Assembly (NCBI GenBank): GCA_033852175.1
Contig: JAWSUY010000014.1
Span: 24,236-88,235, forward strand
Origin: Agarilytica sp033852175
Lineage (GTDB): Bacteria; Pseudomonadota; Gammaproteobacteria; Pseudomonadales; Cellvibrionaceae
Length of the DNA stretch: 64,000 nucleotides
Direction: 5' to 3'
The number at the start of each line of letters is the position of its first letter. Positions within the stretch are counted from its first letter, which is position 1. The position numbers were made by a program, and so were the translations under genes. The notes under the pieces are model-generated. The model did no database searches and was not told where the DNA came from. It saw only the letters and a program-made list of their open reading frames with translations. Positions 9,449 to 17,958 of the stretch are shown one piece after another.

Positions 9449-9474
9449 TAAACGCACAAAGAATTAATTTGGAT
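9449..9474 (-). promoter_or_regulatory. Candidate ECF sigma promoter for the DUF4331 gene
   Basis: On the minus strand: ATCCA (9474-9470), 15-bp spacer, CGTTTA (9454-9449), ending ~36 bp before the start codon at 9413. The divergent sigma operon carries the same layout with the same spacer (see 9567-9592). Inference from two matches only. Confidence 0.45.
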
Positions 9475-9566
9475 GCAAAAAAAATCAAAAAGTAATAATT
9501 GAGGGGTAAATTACCCGCTCTCTCACTGAAGCGTCGTTAAAGTGTCAAAAAAGTATCCACGTGGTA

Positions 9567-9592
9567 ATCCAGTTGTAAACTGCCTGCGTATA
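9567..9592 (+). promoter_or_regulatory. Candidate autoregulated promoter of the sigma/anti-sigma operon
   Basis: ATCCA (9567-9571), 15-bp spacer, CGTATA (9587-9592), ~31 bp before the ATG at 9623. The match in spacing and sequence to the divergent copy fits recognition by the ECF factor encoded here. SigK-type factors are known to use an ATCC-containing -35. Confidence 0.45.
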
Positions 9593-9622
9593 AAGCCTGA
9601 ATAACCAATAAAAACAGGCCTT

Positions 9623-10189
9623 ATGGATACGAAAAACCACATAAATTTGTTAAGTTCGACGGTTCAGGGTGATCAGCAAGCGTTTGAAGAACTGTATCGC
9701 GATACCTCCGGTAAATTATTCGCTGTGAGTTATCATTTGTTGCAACGCAGAGAATTAGCAGAGGAAGCTCTGCAAGAAGCCTTCGTAAGAATTTGGCACA
9801 ATGCTTCGGAGTACAGTCACGAAAGAGGTTCGGTATTGTCGTGGATGATTAGCATTGTGCGTTATCGCGCGCTGGACATGATGAGAGCGGCGAAAGTGCG
9901 AAATGAGCATAGCCGTGATACACGCGACAATAACGATAATTCGCCAGAAATCGATGAAACAATTGAGCGAATGTCTCCAGAAATAGATTTGTCGATCGGA
10001 CGAGAAAAAGCAACGATCGATCGTTGCATGGAATATTTAGAGAAACCTCAAGCAGATGCGATTACATTGGCCTACTTTCGTGGTTTTACTCACCATGAAG
10101 TTTGCCAGAAAATGGAACACCCTCTAGGTTCTGTCAAAAGTTGGATAAGACGGGGTCTTCAACGACTAAAGAGATGTATTGAAACATGA
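9623..10189 (+). CDS. ECF RNA polymerase sigma factor (SigK-like, RskA-paired)
   Basis: 188 residues. Sigma region 2 at about 20-90 (FEELYRDTSGKLFAVSYHLL, EALQEAFVRIWHNASEY, VLSWMISIVRYRALDMMR) and region 4 at about 125-188 (CMEYLEKPQADAITLAYFRG, then the helix-turn-helix FTHHEVCQKMEHPLGSVKSW, IRRGLQRLK). It directs RNA polymerase to a small regulon and is held inactive by the membrane anti-sigma factor whose ATG overlaps its stop by 4 bp (ATGA). The likely regulon includes this operon and the divergent DUF4331 gene, judging from the shared promoter motif. The signal it senses is unknown. Confidence 0.93.
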   Translation: MDTKNHINLLSSTVQGDQQAFEELYRDTSGKLFAVSYHLLQRRELAEEALQEAFVRIWHNASEYSHERGSVLSWMISIVRYRALDMMRAAKVRNEHSRDTRDNNDNSPEIDETIERMSPEIDLSIGREKATIDRCMEYLEKPQADAITLAYFRGFTHHEVCQKMEHPLGSVKSWIRRGLQRLKRCIET

Positions 10190-10992
10190 AGTATGAAGAT
10201 GAAGAATTGCAAAATGCGTTGTCTGCGGAATACGTTCTGGGAACCTTAGACGGAAAAGCTCGCAGTCGTTATGAACGTATGATTATCGATAGCATGATTC
10301 TTCGAAGAAATATGTGGCAGTGGGAAAAGAAACTGAACGGCTTAGGGGAAAGCTTGCATGAAGTTGATCCCGATGAAAAAGTTTGGAAAGAAGTTGAACA
10401 GCGTTTACGGTTTCGAGATGAAAATGTAGTAGAAGGGCCGTGGAAAAGTGATGTTCAAAAACAAAATCACGAAAATAGTATTGAACCTCGTTCCGATTTA
10501 GGGATGAAAAACCTAGGTCAGGTGCACAAACCAGAACCAAAAATAGTATTTGATAAGATTAAAGAACCCTGGTGGAAAACAAATCTTGCTGCCAGCTTCA
10601 TTCTCGCGGCCTCAATAGTATCTGCCGCTTTGCTTCTGCCCCAGCCTCAAATATTCAATGCCGGATTTGAGCAGCTGGCTGTTGTGCAAGGTAGAGCGTC
10701 TGAGACATTATGGCTTATCGAAATTCATGACGACGCATTAAAAATTCGTTCGACCAAAAAAATTCAAGATAAAAGTACACAAGATTATGAATTGTGGATG
10801 GTAGCAAGCGATGGCAGAGTACCTGTATCACTTGGATTATTGCCAAAGAAAGGCGTGAAAATGTTACCTAAGCCAGCTGTCTTTGATCACGTTCAAATCG
10901 CAGCTTTAGCCGTGAGTCTTGAGCCTTTAGGCGGGTCACCAAACGGTGAGCCGACACTTGTACTTTATACGACTGAGGTAGTGAGTATTTAG
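10186..10992 (+). CDS. RskA-family anti-sigma factor
   Basis: 268 residues. The cytosolic N-terminal domain (about 1-95) begins with the typical ALSAEYVLGTLDGKARSRYE. A polar linker follows, then one membrane helix (about 128-148, AASFILAASIVSAALLL) and an extracytoplasmic RskA domain (about 160-268) with YELWMVASDGRVPVSLGLLP and SLEPLGGSPNGEPTLVLYTT, both classic for the family. It sequesters the co-translated ECF factor until a signal triggers proteolysis. It differs from the ORF at 5472, which has only the membrane helix and outer domain. A 9-bp-stem hairpin follows at 11027-11052. Confidence 0.9.
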   Translation: MKYEDEELQNALSAEYVLGTLDGKARSRYERMIIDSMILRRNMWQWEKKLNGLGESLHEVDPDEKVWKEVEQRLRFRDENVVEGPWKSDVQKQNHENSIEPRSDLGMKNLGQVHKPEPKIVFDKIKEPWWKTNLAASFILAASIVSAALLLPQPQIFNAGFEQLAVVQGRASETLWLIEIHDDALKIRSTKKIQDKSTQDYELWMVASDGRVPVSLGLLPKKGVKMLPKPAVFDHVQIAALAVSLEPLGGSPNGEPTLVLYTTEVVSI

Positions 10993-11026
10993 GTCCTGTT
11001 TAGGTCGTCGAAAGATACGATTGCAT

Positions 11027-11052
11027 TAACTATCTATCGCTAAAGATAGTTA
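11027..11052. terminator. Hairpin after the anti-sigma gene (weak terminator candidate)
   Basis: Perfect 9-bp stem (taactatct / agatagtta) with an 8-base loop, 35 bp after the stop. No clear T tract follows, so termination is only possible, not shown. Confidence 0.35.
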
Positions 11053-11108
11053 GGCTCATCATGTTTGATTTTATATTCGGTCATTTTAAGCCCTTAGAAA
11101 AAAGGTGC

Positions 11109-11891
11109 TTACTCGCTATCGATCAGTATAGTGATGCCATCTACAGTCCGCAGCCTTATAACTGTGATTTCGCCTTCGGCAAAAATAGGGTTGGGGTCAT
11201 GCGTATAACGGCGTTCGAGATCAATTGAAAGTTGGCATTCATCGCTATCAGTAATTTCGTCTAGGTGATCGCTGTTCCAATTCCAAAACGGTGAGTGAAA
11301 ATCAGCAGAATATTCACCTGTATCTTCTAAAGTTTCTCGTGCCGAAAAAGAGTATCCTTCGCATGATAGAACTGTATTAAGATCAATGTTTTTGCTTCGG
11401 TTTCCTTCAATCCATTCAATTTCCACTGGATCTGAATAAAATAAGACATCATATTGCCGGGGTGAAGTAATCGTGAATTCTGCGGACAGCGTGACGTTGG
11501 CGATTTCTACAGAAGACCCATCTTCACGATTGAAAAATATTTGATATTCGATGTCTGAATTACTTGGTTCTTCGAAATCAAATTTATGCGAAAAGGTAAA
11601 GTTACTAGGGTGGTCGATTATTTTTGTGTTATTTCCGTATACAATCTCTATGTGTTCACCATTTGTTAATTCGATATCAGGGCGAGGGTCTTCCCCCTTT
11701 TTTTTTGTGTCTTCTAGAATTATATTGATAGTGATAAGTGAGTCGACTCCCCAGTCATTTATTAATAATCGAGCAGCTATTCTGTTTGTTGGCACGTTCG
11801 TTGACTGGATGATTTCTCTAGCCGATTCCGAACATCCGTTAACTAACACGATATAAATCCCAAGTAATATAATTCTCATTCGTTCAACCAT
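11109..11891 (-). CDS. Putative lipoprotein of unknown function
   Basis: About 260 residues from the ATG at 11891. A TTG at 11903 and an ATG at 11879 are alternative starts, and none has a strong ribosome site. A signal peptide with lipobox LVNGC gives a lipidated Cys about 20 residues in, so the protein should be anchored to a membrane. The mature part is rich in beta-strand patterns and acidic residues (IEIVYGNNTKII, DIEYQIFFNREDGSS, YDVLFYSDPVEIEW), consistent with immunoglobulin-like or similar beta domains. I do not recognise a family. It is followed on the same strand, 134 bp upstream, by the esterase lipoprotein gene, so the two may be expressed together. Confidence 0.7.
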   Translation of the reverse strand: MVERMRIILLGIYIVLVNGCSESAREIIQSTNVPTNRIAARLLINDWGVDSLITINIILEDTKKKGEDPRPDIELTNGEHIEIVYGNNTKIIDHPSNFTFSHKFDFEEPSNSDIEYQIFFNREDGSSVEIANVTLSAEFTITSPRQYDVLFYSDPVEIEWIEGNRSKNIDLNTVLSCEGYSFSARETLEDTGEYSADFHSPFWNWNSDHLDEITDSDECQLSIDLERRYTHDPNPIFAEGEITVIRLRTVDGITILIDSE

Positions 11892-12025
11892 TAATTTTCT
11901 CAACTTTGTGAGTCCATTCTAGATCGATTGAAAATCAATTTTAATACGTAAAATTACGTAATCATGGTAAATATGTTGCTATACAAACAGATAGCTGCTG
12001 ACTATTTGTTCTCCTTTAAAATAAA

Positions 12026-13777
12026 TTACTGCTGTGGCGGTAAAAACGCTGAGAATGCTTGAATTAGTCCCTTAATCGAATCGGGCAACTGCTCGAGTTG
12101 TTGTAAATACTCTTCTTGGGTAAACTCTTCCGCAGAACCTTCGATGACATCATCCAATCGAATGCGTTTGTCTTCTAGGCTGGGATTATTGTTGTTCCAA
12201 GCGAGCCATGGCGTTTCGCTTTCCGAATCACTTGGGTTTCCAGTTCGCATAAACTGTCCAAGGTATTGCATAAATGCTGTGGATAACGCTTCGCGGCTTA
12301 CGCGATTTTCCTCAGACCATGCAAAGTGATGAACATTCTCTTGATCGGTAATGAAATTACCAAACAAAAAGGGAAGGTCCATGGTGTGGAAGGCAGAAAA
12401 CACTTCGACCCAGGGTGCAGGCATATCATCCCAATTGAAATCATAGCGATAGATATCTGGATTATGCGTACTAGCGTGAGAGACGGTGTTGTCTGTTACA
12501 AGATTCCATAAGTAGCTGTACGTTTGGTGGGTGTCTTCGTATACGGGGTAAACTGCCGGATCAATAATATCCGTAGCGCTTAGCGTTGCAGGGTCACTAT
12601 TGATTAACTCCCATAGCGCGGGGTCACTGGCGCCGCCTTTGGTCGTGAACAGAGGGGCTAATACTCCGAGTATATAGCTGCCTTCGTCTTTGGTTGAGCC
12701 GATGATCATGGGGACTTTATTAAATGCGCCTGCGATAACTTCGCTATAGCCTGCAGATGGCAGTACATGGCCATCAATAAAGTTACTCGGTGATTGTGAT
12801 ACCGTGCCTGCCAACGTTTCTACTGAGAGCGTTCGTAAAAGCTCTGCTGTTGCTGTTTGGCCTAGGCTAAACCGTAGAGTGCGTGCTTCTTCTGGGGTCG
12901 TTGCATCACCGTTAATAATCAGTAGTTGATCAATAACGCCATCGGTATACCCCTGCCCGAGTTCGGCGGGATAGGCGGCAGGGAAACCAGAAGAGCATAG
13001 GGCCTTGTGGTACAGATCGTCGGCTAATGGCGATTGCAATAAACCCCAAACCCCAAAGCAACCAGCGGAATTTCCGGCGATGGTGACATTGCCATTGTCT
13101 CCGCCAAATGTTGCAATGTTTTCGTTAACCCAGTCTAGTCCTTGGATCATGTCGAGTAATCCATAATTACCTGAGCTGTCTTCGGCATTGTCATTGAAGA
13201 GTGTTGAATTATAAAACCAACCCAATGCTCCTAAGCGGTAATTAATGGTGACCACTACTGCATTGATTTCATTTGCAAGGTGAGCGCCGTTGTAGGTGTC
13301 GTATGATCCACTTCCGCGTGTGTTAGAGCCTCCATGAATCCAATAAAATACTGGCAAGTCAGCATCGCTACTGTCCGGACGCCAAACGTTCAAAAACAAG
13401 CAATCTTCACTACCGATGAGTTGGCCAAATGTGGCGGGGTCTGCGTCGCCCCAGAGGGTGCCTAATTGGGGGCAAATCGCGCCGAATTCGCTGGCATCGC
13501 GAACGCCGTCCCAGGATTCAACTGTCTGAGGGGCACGCCACCGGAAATCATCTACAGGGGCAGCAGCAAAAGGAATTCCTTTATATGCATGAGTGTCGTA
13601 ACTGCTTTGTGTTCCTTCTAGTTGCCCTGCAGAAATCGTTTTTGTTAACGAGCTGGGATCGTATTGTGAAACTGGTTTTTCTTCTCCTGGGTCGTTCGGT
13701 GACGAATAATCTCTGTCACCACCACAGGCCGTCAGGGCTGTGGCGACGATAATCATAGATAAATGCCTAATGTTCAT
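12026..13777 (-). CDS. Type-B carboxylesterase, lipoprotein
   Basis: 583 residues of the carboxylesterase/para-nitrobenzyl esterase family (alpha/beta hydrolase fold). The lipobox LTAC after ~17 residues predicts an outer-membrane or periplasmic lipoprotein. Landmarks: AYKGIPFAAAPVDDFRWRAP near the start; oxyanion-side FYWIHGGSN; nucleophile Ser in IAGNSAGCFG (about 230); acid in GSTKDEGSYI (about 365); His in SAFHTMDLPFLFGN (about 470). The length is typical. It hydrolyses carboxylic esters; the substrate is unknown. The N-terminal linker after the Cys is Pro/Ser-rich. The start follows a long AT-rich gap. Confidence 0.9.
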   Translation of the reverse strand: MNIRHLSMIIVATALTACGGDRDYSSPNDPGEEKPVSQYDPSSLTKTISAGQLEGTQSSYDTHAYKGIPFAAAPVDDFRWRAPQTVESWDGVRDASEFGAICPQLGTLWGDADPATFGQLIGSEDCLFLNVWRPDSSDADLPVFYWIHGGSNTRGSGSYDTYNGAHLANEINAVVVTINYRLGALGWFYNSTLFNDNAEDSSGNYGLLDMIQGLDWVNENIATFGGDNGNVTIAGNSAGCFGVWGLLQSPLADDLYHKALCSSGFPAAYPAELGQGYTDGVIDQLLIINGDATTPEEARTLRFSLGQTATAELLRTLSVETLAGTVSQSPSNFIDGHVLPSAGYSEVIAGAFNKVPMIIGSTKDEGSYILGVLAPLFTTKGGASDPALWELINSDPATLSATDIIDPAVYPVYEDTHQTYSYLWNLVTDNTVSHASTHNPDIYRYDFNWDDMPAPWVEVFSAFHTMDLPFLFGNFITDQENVHHFAWSEENRVSREALSTAFMQYLGQFMRTGNPSDSESETPWLAWNNNNPSLEDKRIRLDDVIEGSAEEFTQEEYLQQLEQLPDSIKGLIQAFSAFLPPQQ

Positions 13778-14227
13778 AAGAAATACCTTTTAGTTGATTT
13801 CGAATTTTACGTTGTGTTATTTTTCGATTATTTTTATTTTGACCATGTTTATTTAGATTAAGGATGATGTATTTTCTAATATTATTGATTCATCCTATGG
13901 CGGATTTCTCTAACGGAAATATCGCTGGTCCATAATAGTTACTTATCGATAAATGACAGAATCACAATAGCAAACTCAATTAGGTATGAGTTGGTTTAGG
14001 GGATAAGCGGTGATCCTTGACTTCGAATGGTTTGAATAAAGCCTTTTTCGGGCCAATAATGTATTTGTAATAAATTTGGAGGGGTTACGGGGCTTCCGTG
14101 TCATTTCCGTTCTAGTGAACGGAAATGTATAGGGTGAAAGAGGGATGTAGAATTAAGTTAAACGTATATCTGTTTGTATATGCCGAGTTTCAGTTGTTGA
14201 ATGTCCCTGCACCGATCGAACTAAAAA
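13778..14227. other. 450-bp gene-free stretch with a perfect palindrome
   Basis: No credible reading frame. It is AT-rich near the esterase start. At 14102-14127 lies a perfect 10-bp inverted repeat (catttccgtt / aacggaaatg, 6-base loop) without a T tract. It could be an operator or the end of the hydrolase transcript. Confidence 0.5.
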
Positions 14228-14998
14228 TTAAATTGTTTTCATTATGTTGTTAATGGTTTTTGCCGTAAGTTCAGGAATCTCCAAAGGGAAAAGATGACCA
14301 GCATCAACGGAGATGGTTTCAATGTGGGGTATTTTTTTATTCCACCAACGTAAATCCCTCTTGTTAAATGTATTACTTTTACTACCGTAAATAACCGTTC
14401 CCGACACACTCGTGCAGAGTTTTGGTATCCGCAGAACTATACTGTTAAATATGTCGGCTTCGATATTTCGATCAAAGGCGAGTTCTACGCCTGCCTCTGA
14501 AGGTGTAAAACCATGGTCTAAATAGTCTTGAAAGCAACGCTTTTCAAAATTTTTAAACAGAGGTTTTTGAGAAAGTGATCGAGAGGCTTCGTCTGTCCCC
14601 GAAAATTGATGCCTTCTTCTTGATGCTTTATTGACTAGTCCATAACGTTGCCATAAACCCAATATTTTAACTAGCCAGACAAGTAGTCTTTTTCCCTTTG
14701 AAAAAATAATTGGGTCTAGCAGTATCAGGTGTTTGAACAGGTCGGGTCGGATTGTCGCGGCAAGAAAAGTGACTGCACCACCAAATGAGTGGCCAATACC
14801 AATAACTGGCCCGCTATAGTCTTTTTGAATTGCATGGATCAGTTCTTGTGCGTAGTTTTTAAGGTCTCCGTTAAGAGGGAAGTCCCCATGACCGATCAAG
14901 TCGATATAGTGAATATTGTTCGATTCCAGATTTTCAAAAAGATACGAATAGGTCTTCGCTGGGAATCCGTTTCCGTGAGAAAAATGAACTTTATGCAT
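14228..14998 (-). CDS. Alpha/beta-fold hydrolase
   Basis: About 256 residues. I chose the ATG at 14998 because GGAG lies 6 bases before it and because the family start (VHFSHGNGFPAKTY, with the HGNG oxyanion motif) follows at once; the frame extends to 15067. Nucleophile Ser in GIGHSFGGAV (about 77 from this start), acid probably in the VIYGSKSN strand region, His in VDAGHLFPLE (about 240). No signal peptide, so cytosolic. Related proteins hydrolyse esters or thioesters, but no substrate is evident. It lies downstream of the FkbH-like gene on the same strand with ~330 bp between, so joint function is possible but unproven. Confidence 0.85.
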   Translation of the reverse strand: MHKVHFSHGNGFPAKTYSYLFENLESNNIHYIDLIGHGDFPLNGDLKNYAQELIHAIQKDYSGPVIGIGHSFGGAVTFLAATIRPDLFKHLILLDPIIFSKGKRLLVWLVKILGLWQRYGLVNKASRRRHQFSGTDEASRSLSQKPLFKNFEKRCFQDYLDHGFTPSEAGVELAFDRNIEADIFNSIVLRIPKLCTSVSGTVIYGSKSNTFNKRDLRWWNKKIPHIETISVDAGHLFPLEIPELTAKTINNIMKTI

Positions 14999-15325
14999 CT
15001 CTGTCTCCATATGTAATTGGTACTTCTGGGCCGCGAGCCAATTCACGGCCGGTGTTAAGCCTACCATTTATCCCGGCTTTTCTAAACTCGGCTCAATTTA
15101 AATCCAGGTCTTGCTACTCCAAGAGTATTCTTACCTTCCGGCCTGGTAGTAAATCGAGGCCAGGAGTATCCGTTAATCGAGAGCGGCTAGTAGATGCTGA
15201 GATTATGAAAATACTTTAAGGGGGAGTATAGGTTGATGTTCGTGACGGCGCCTAAAATTTAGCTGGTGTCAGTTCCTGCTAAATCGGCATGGGGGGGATG
15301 AATTCAATGAGATATTAATATAGGT
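14999..15325. other. Intergenic stretch between the FkbH-like and hydrolase genes
   Basis: About 330 bp without a recognisable gene. It contains the upstream extension of the hydrolase frame (to 15067) and no clear terminator. Confidence 0.4.
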
Positions 15326-17392
15326 TTATTCAATGAATTCCATCCATGTTGGGTTTGGAATTGCCGCATCTGATATCTCGTAGTTCCAATGAGCATCTTT
15401 AAGCGTAAAGCCATTTTCTTCGTAGGTGTTTTTGCAGGGCCCGTTGTACATGGTTTCGGTATGTATCCCCGTTACTGAAGCGTGTTTTTCGGCAGCGATT
15501 GATTTAACCTTATTTAGAATAGCTGTTTCGACTTTAAACCCGAAAACTCTACAGCTTAATACAAATATTGACACAGTAACGGTGTCTGATTGCTCCTCTG
15601 CAACGAGAACAGAAACACAGCCCATGTCACCAAAATTGTCTTTTAGGTTGGTTGTGATTATGTGGTGTGTGGGGGAGTTATGCCATTTTTTCATTTCGGA
15701 TAGGCTTGTTCTACTGCCCTGCATATTAAACTGGTTTGTTCTATTAATTAATTCGGTGGCTCTGGGTAAGTCATCGATCGTTGCATCTTTAATACTAATT
15801 TTTAGTCCCAAGGTCCCAAAGAGTTCTTCTTCTGACGCTTCAGCGGTTTTGTTGTCTTGAACGAAATCATTTCTTTTTGCCCGCTCCAAGTATAGCTGTG
15901 TTCGATCTTTCGCTCCTTTTTCGTCTAACATACTTTCCCAGATGGCAAACATATTCCAAGTTTGTGTGTCTAGAGCATCGAGTACGTTTATCTCAGGATA
16001 AGATTTCTTGACGAAAAGGCGTTCATCTACCCTATCATCGATAAATACAAAGTCTTTCATTTTTAGGTTTAGGCTTGCTTGCATTTTTGGAAATGCGCCA
16101 ATTTTAGGGGCCCAATTTATGTGTTTAAAGACAAAATCATCATCGTTTAATACGCCCCCATCCCAGTGAATGTTTTTAGGGTCGTTTTTAGATGCAATGG
16201 CAAGTACTACGCCTTTGTTTTTTAGTCTTTTTAGAAGGTTTTGTTTTTCTATATGATGGGATACTTTCCCCTCACCGATAATGCCGTCCCATAAGGTGTT
16301 GTCAAGGTCGCAAACAATGAGTTTTTTCTTCAACAGGTTGATATATGTATCGCAAATTATATCGTACGATTTTGCTATCAATGCACCGATTTTAGCTGGG
16401 TGCTGTAATTTTGAATGATAAAAGAACTCGCCTAATTTAATCGCGGATGTAGTTTCTAAATAAAGTTGCTCATCAAATTTATAAAGATGCTTATATGTGC
16501 GGTTGTTGTTATCTGTGAGCGCTTCAGAAAGCTTTTTATCGACTAATTCTCTGGCCTTCGTTCGGTTATGTTGTGTGGCAAGATTTCTAATAAATATGTG
16601 TTTGTCTGATGTCTCTGAGCGGATTACGGCAGCTGTATTGTGAATAAATATTGGGATCGAGAATTGAGAGGCAAGCTGAGATATTACAGGTGATATGTCA
16701 TTGAAAATTTTGTCTACAATACTTTTGCGTTTTCGTGATGATAAAAGTGCATTTTTCCAGCCGACAAGTTTTGAAAAGTCGTTATTGAAATCATATGAAA
16801 GCGGGCTGTAAAATACGATATCGAAAGAATCTGTATCTAGCTTTGCCAGATCCATTTTTATTTTTATCGGGTTTTTTTCGGTCATAAAGTGGGGGGTTAG
16901 CATTACCCCTCTTTTAGCGAGGTGTCCGGTGAGGAATGAAACTACGTCTAAAAATAAGCAGTCACCGATAAATAGAACGCTAAGCTCCTTACCCGATGCG
17001 TTGTTCAAATCGGTTAGCAGTGCATCGAAGGCTTTGGTGGCCATCTCAACCTGTTCGGGGAAAACCGACTCGCCAATATGATCTAAAATTATTTCTTTGT
17101 CTTTAAGGAGTAACTTTTTAATAGTTTCATATCGATGCAGTGCTGTTGCTCCAGGCTCATATGCCATTTTTGCTTTTTCGCCAATGTAGAGCGCACCAAA
17201 ACTTTCTTCACCCTTCGATACTAGGGCAACAAGGTAGTCAACTAGACAGATTAACTCATCTTCAACGAAGCTTGATAAGTTGTCTCCAAGCCCTTCAATA
17301 CGCTCGTTAAAGCGTGGAACTATTTTGGCCGACTCAAGCAAACTGTATGCAATATCGAGCTTGTTTTCATTCATGTATGTGTCGAAGTTCAT
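15326..17392 (-). CDS. FkbH-like HAD-superfamily (class IIIC) protein, stand-alone
   Basis: 688 residues. The N-terminal half (about 1-340) has an SGNH-like look (ELSVLFIGDCLFLDVVSF). The HAD-IIIC domain starts at about 350 with LIVCDLDNTLWDGIIGEG (catalytic Asp pair), then VLAIASKNDP and DFVFIDDRVDER. The C-terminal part (about 530-688) resembles the acyltransferase-like end of FkbH proteins (TELINRTNQFNMQGSRTS, and MYNGPCKNTYEENGF near the end). In polyketide clusters FkbH loads glyceryl from 1,3-bisphosphoglycerate onto an acyl carrier protein; other homologues serve surface-sugar or lipid pathways. No carrier protein, PKS or NRPS is nearby, so its partner must be elsewhere. Only the alpha/beta hydrolase is downstream. 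Confidence 0.88.
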   Translation of the reverse strand: MNFDTYMNENKLDIAYSLLESAKIVPRFNERIEGLGDNLSSFVEDELICLVDYLVALVSKGEESFGALYIGEKAKMAYEPGATALHRYETIKKLLLKDKEIILDHIGESVFPEQVEMATKAFDALLTDLNNASGKELSVLFIGDCLFLDVVSFLTGHLAKRGVMLTPHFMTEKNPIKIKMDLAKLDTDSFDIVFYSPLSYDFNNDFSKLVGWKNALLSSRKRKSIVDKIFNDISPVISQLASQFSIPIFIHNTAAVIRSETSDKHIFIRNLATQHNRTKARELVDKKLSEALTDNNNRTYKHLYKFDEQLYLETTSAIKLGEFFYHSKLQHPAKIGALIAKSYDIICDTYINLLKKKLIVCDLDNTLWDGIIGEGKVSHHIEKQNLLKRLKNKGVVLAIASKNDPKNIHWDGGVLNDDDFVFKHINWAPKIGAFPKMQASLNLKMKDFVFIDDRVDERLFVKKSYPEINVLDALDTQTWNMFAIWESMLDEKGAKDRTQLYLERAKRNDFVQDNKTAEASEEELFGTLGLKISIKDATIDDLPRATELINRTNQFNMQGSRTSLSEMKKWHNSPTHHIITTNLKDNFGDMGCVSVLVAEEQSDTVTVSIFVLSCRVFGFKVETAILNKVKSIAAEKHASVTGIHTETMYNGPCKNTYEENGFTLKDAHWNYEISDAAIPNPTWMEFIE

Positions 17393-17958
17393 TACGCTGA
17401 CCTGATAACCCTTAGACGAATAGGTGGTTTTTAAGCGATGCCGCGGAGCAAGGCTCAGGCGGTTCGGATTTCTGCAGAGCAGTTAAACTGCTCAATATAC
17501 TTCAAGTGCCCATGGACGTACTTACTAGTCGTGCATTATATGCGAATTCAGTGACTGGATGTCTGAAAATCGAGATCAGTTCAGGGCCTGTTAGAGGTAG
17601 TGATATGTTCAAATGCTGCGCCTGCGTATGTTTTTTGATCGGTGCGTGGCAGGGGCTTGCTAGCGGGCTTTATCTCCTCGATAGATTTCAATGGGGATTT
17701 CGGTGGGGTCAGACTCGATTGAAAGTAAGCATAGACCCAAAAACGCGAGAATATAGAGTGTTCAATCGAGTCTGACCCCATAGAAATTTTTGATTTGGTA
17801 TGCCTGCCAGCTGTATATCTCGGTTTTGATCGTGTTGGGAAGGGCAGGTTAGAGTAGGTGTTGAACTCATACCTGTCGGTTGATCATTATAGAAACGCTT
17901 GAACAGTAAAAAATTGTTCAGCCTGCCCCCATTAAAACCTCCAATGATATTCAGAGCG
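17393..17958. other. 566-bp gap holding the 77-bp element
   Basis: No credible gene. A frame across 17506-17775 runs through the inverted-repeat element and has no protein-like pattern. Beside the element, a small hairpin (tgaaca / tgttca) lies near 17898-17918. Confidence 0.5.
17704..17780. repeat. 77-bp miniature element with 20-bp perfect terminal inverted repeats
   Basis: Left end tggggtcagactcgattgaa (17704-17723), right end its exact reverse complement (17761-17780), with a 37-bp core. It has no coding capacity. Single ends recur at 9099-9118 (identical) and 19161-19180 (two differences). The layout fits REP/REPIN-like sequences mobilised in trans by a Y1 (RAYT-type) transposase, or a MITE. 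No transposase is in the window. Confidence 0.75.

Noticed and set aside
5421..15130. Shared 15-mer tactccaagagtatt near 5421 and 15117
   Set aside because: A 15-base match can occur by chance in a 64-kb window, and the flanks differ.
17506..17775. 89-codon plus-strand frame
   Set aside because: It runs through the inverted-repeat element, has no ribosome site and no protein-like pattern.
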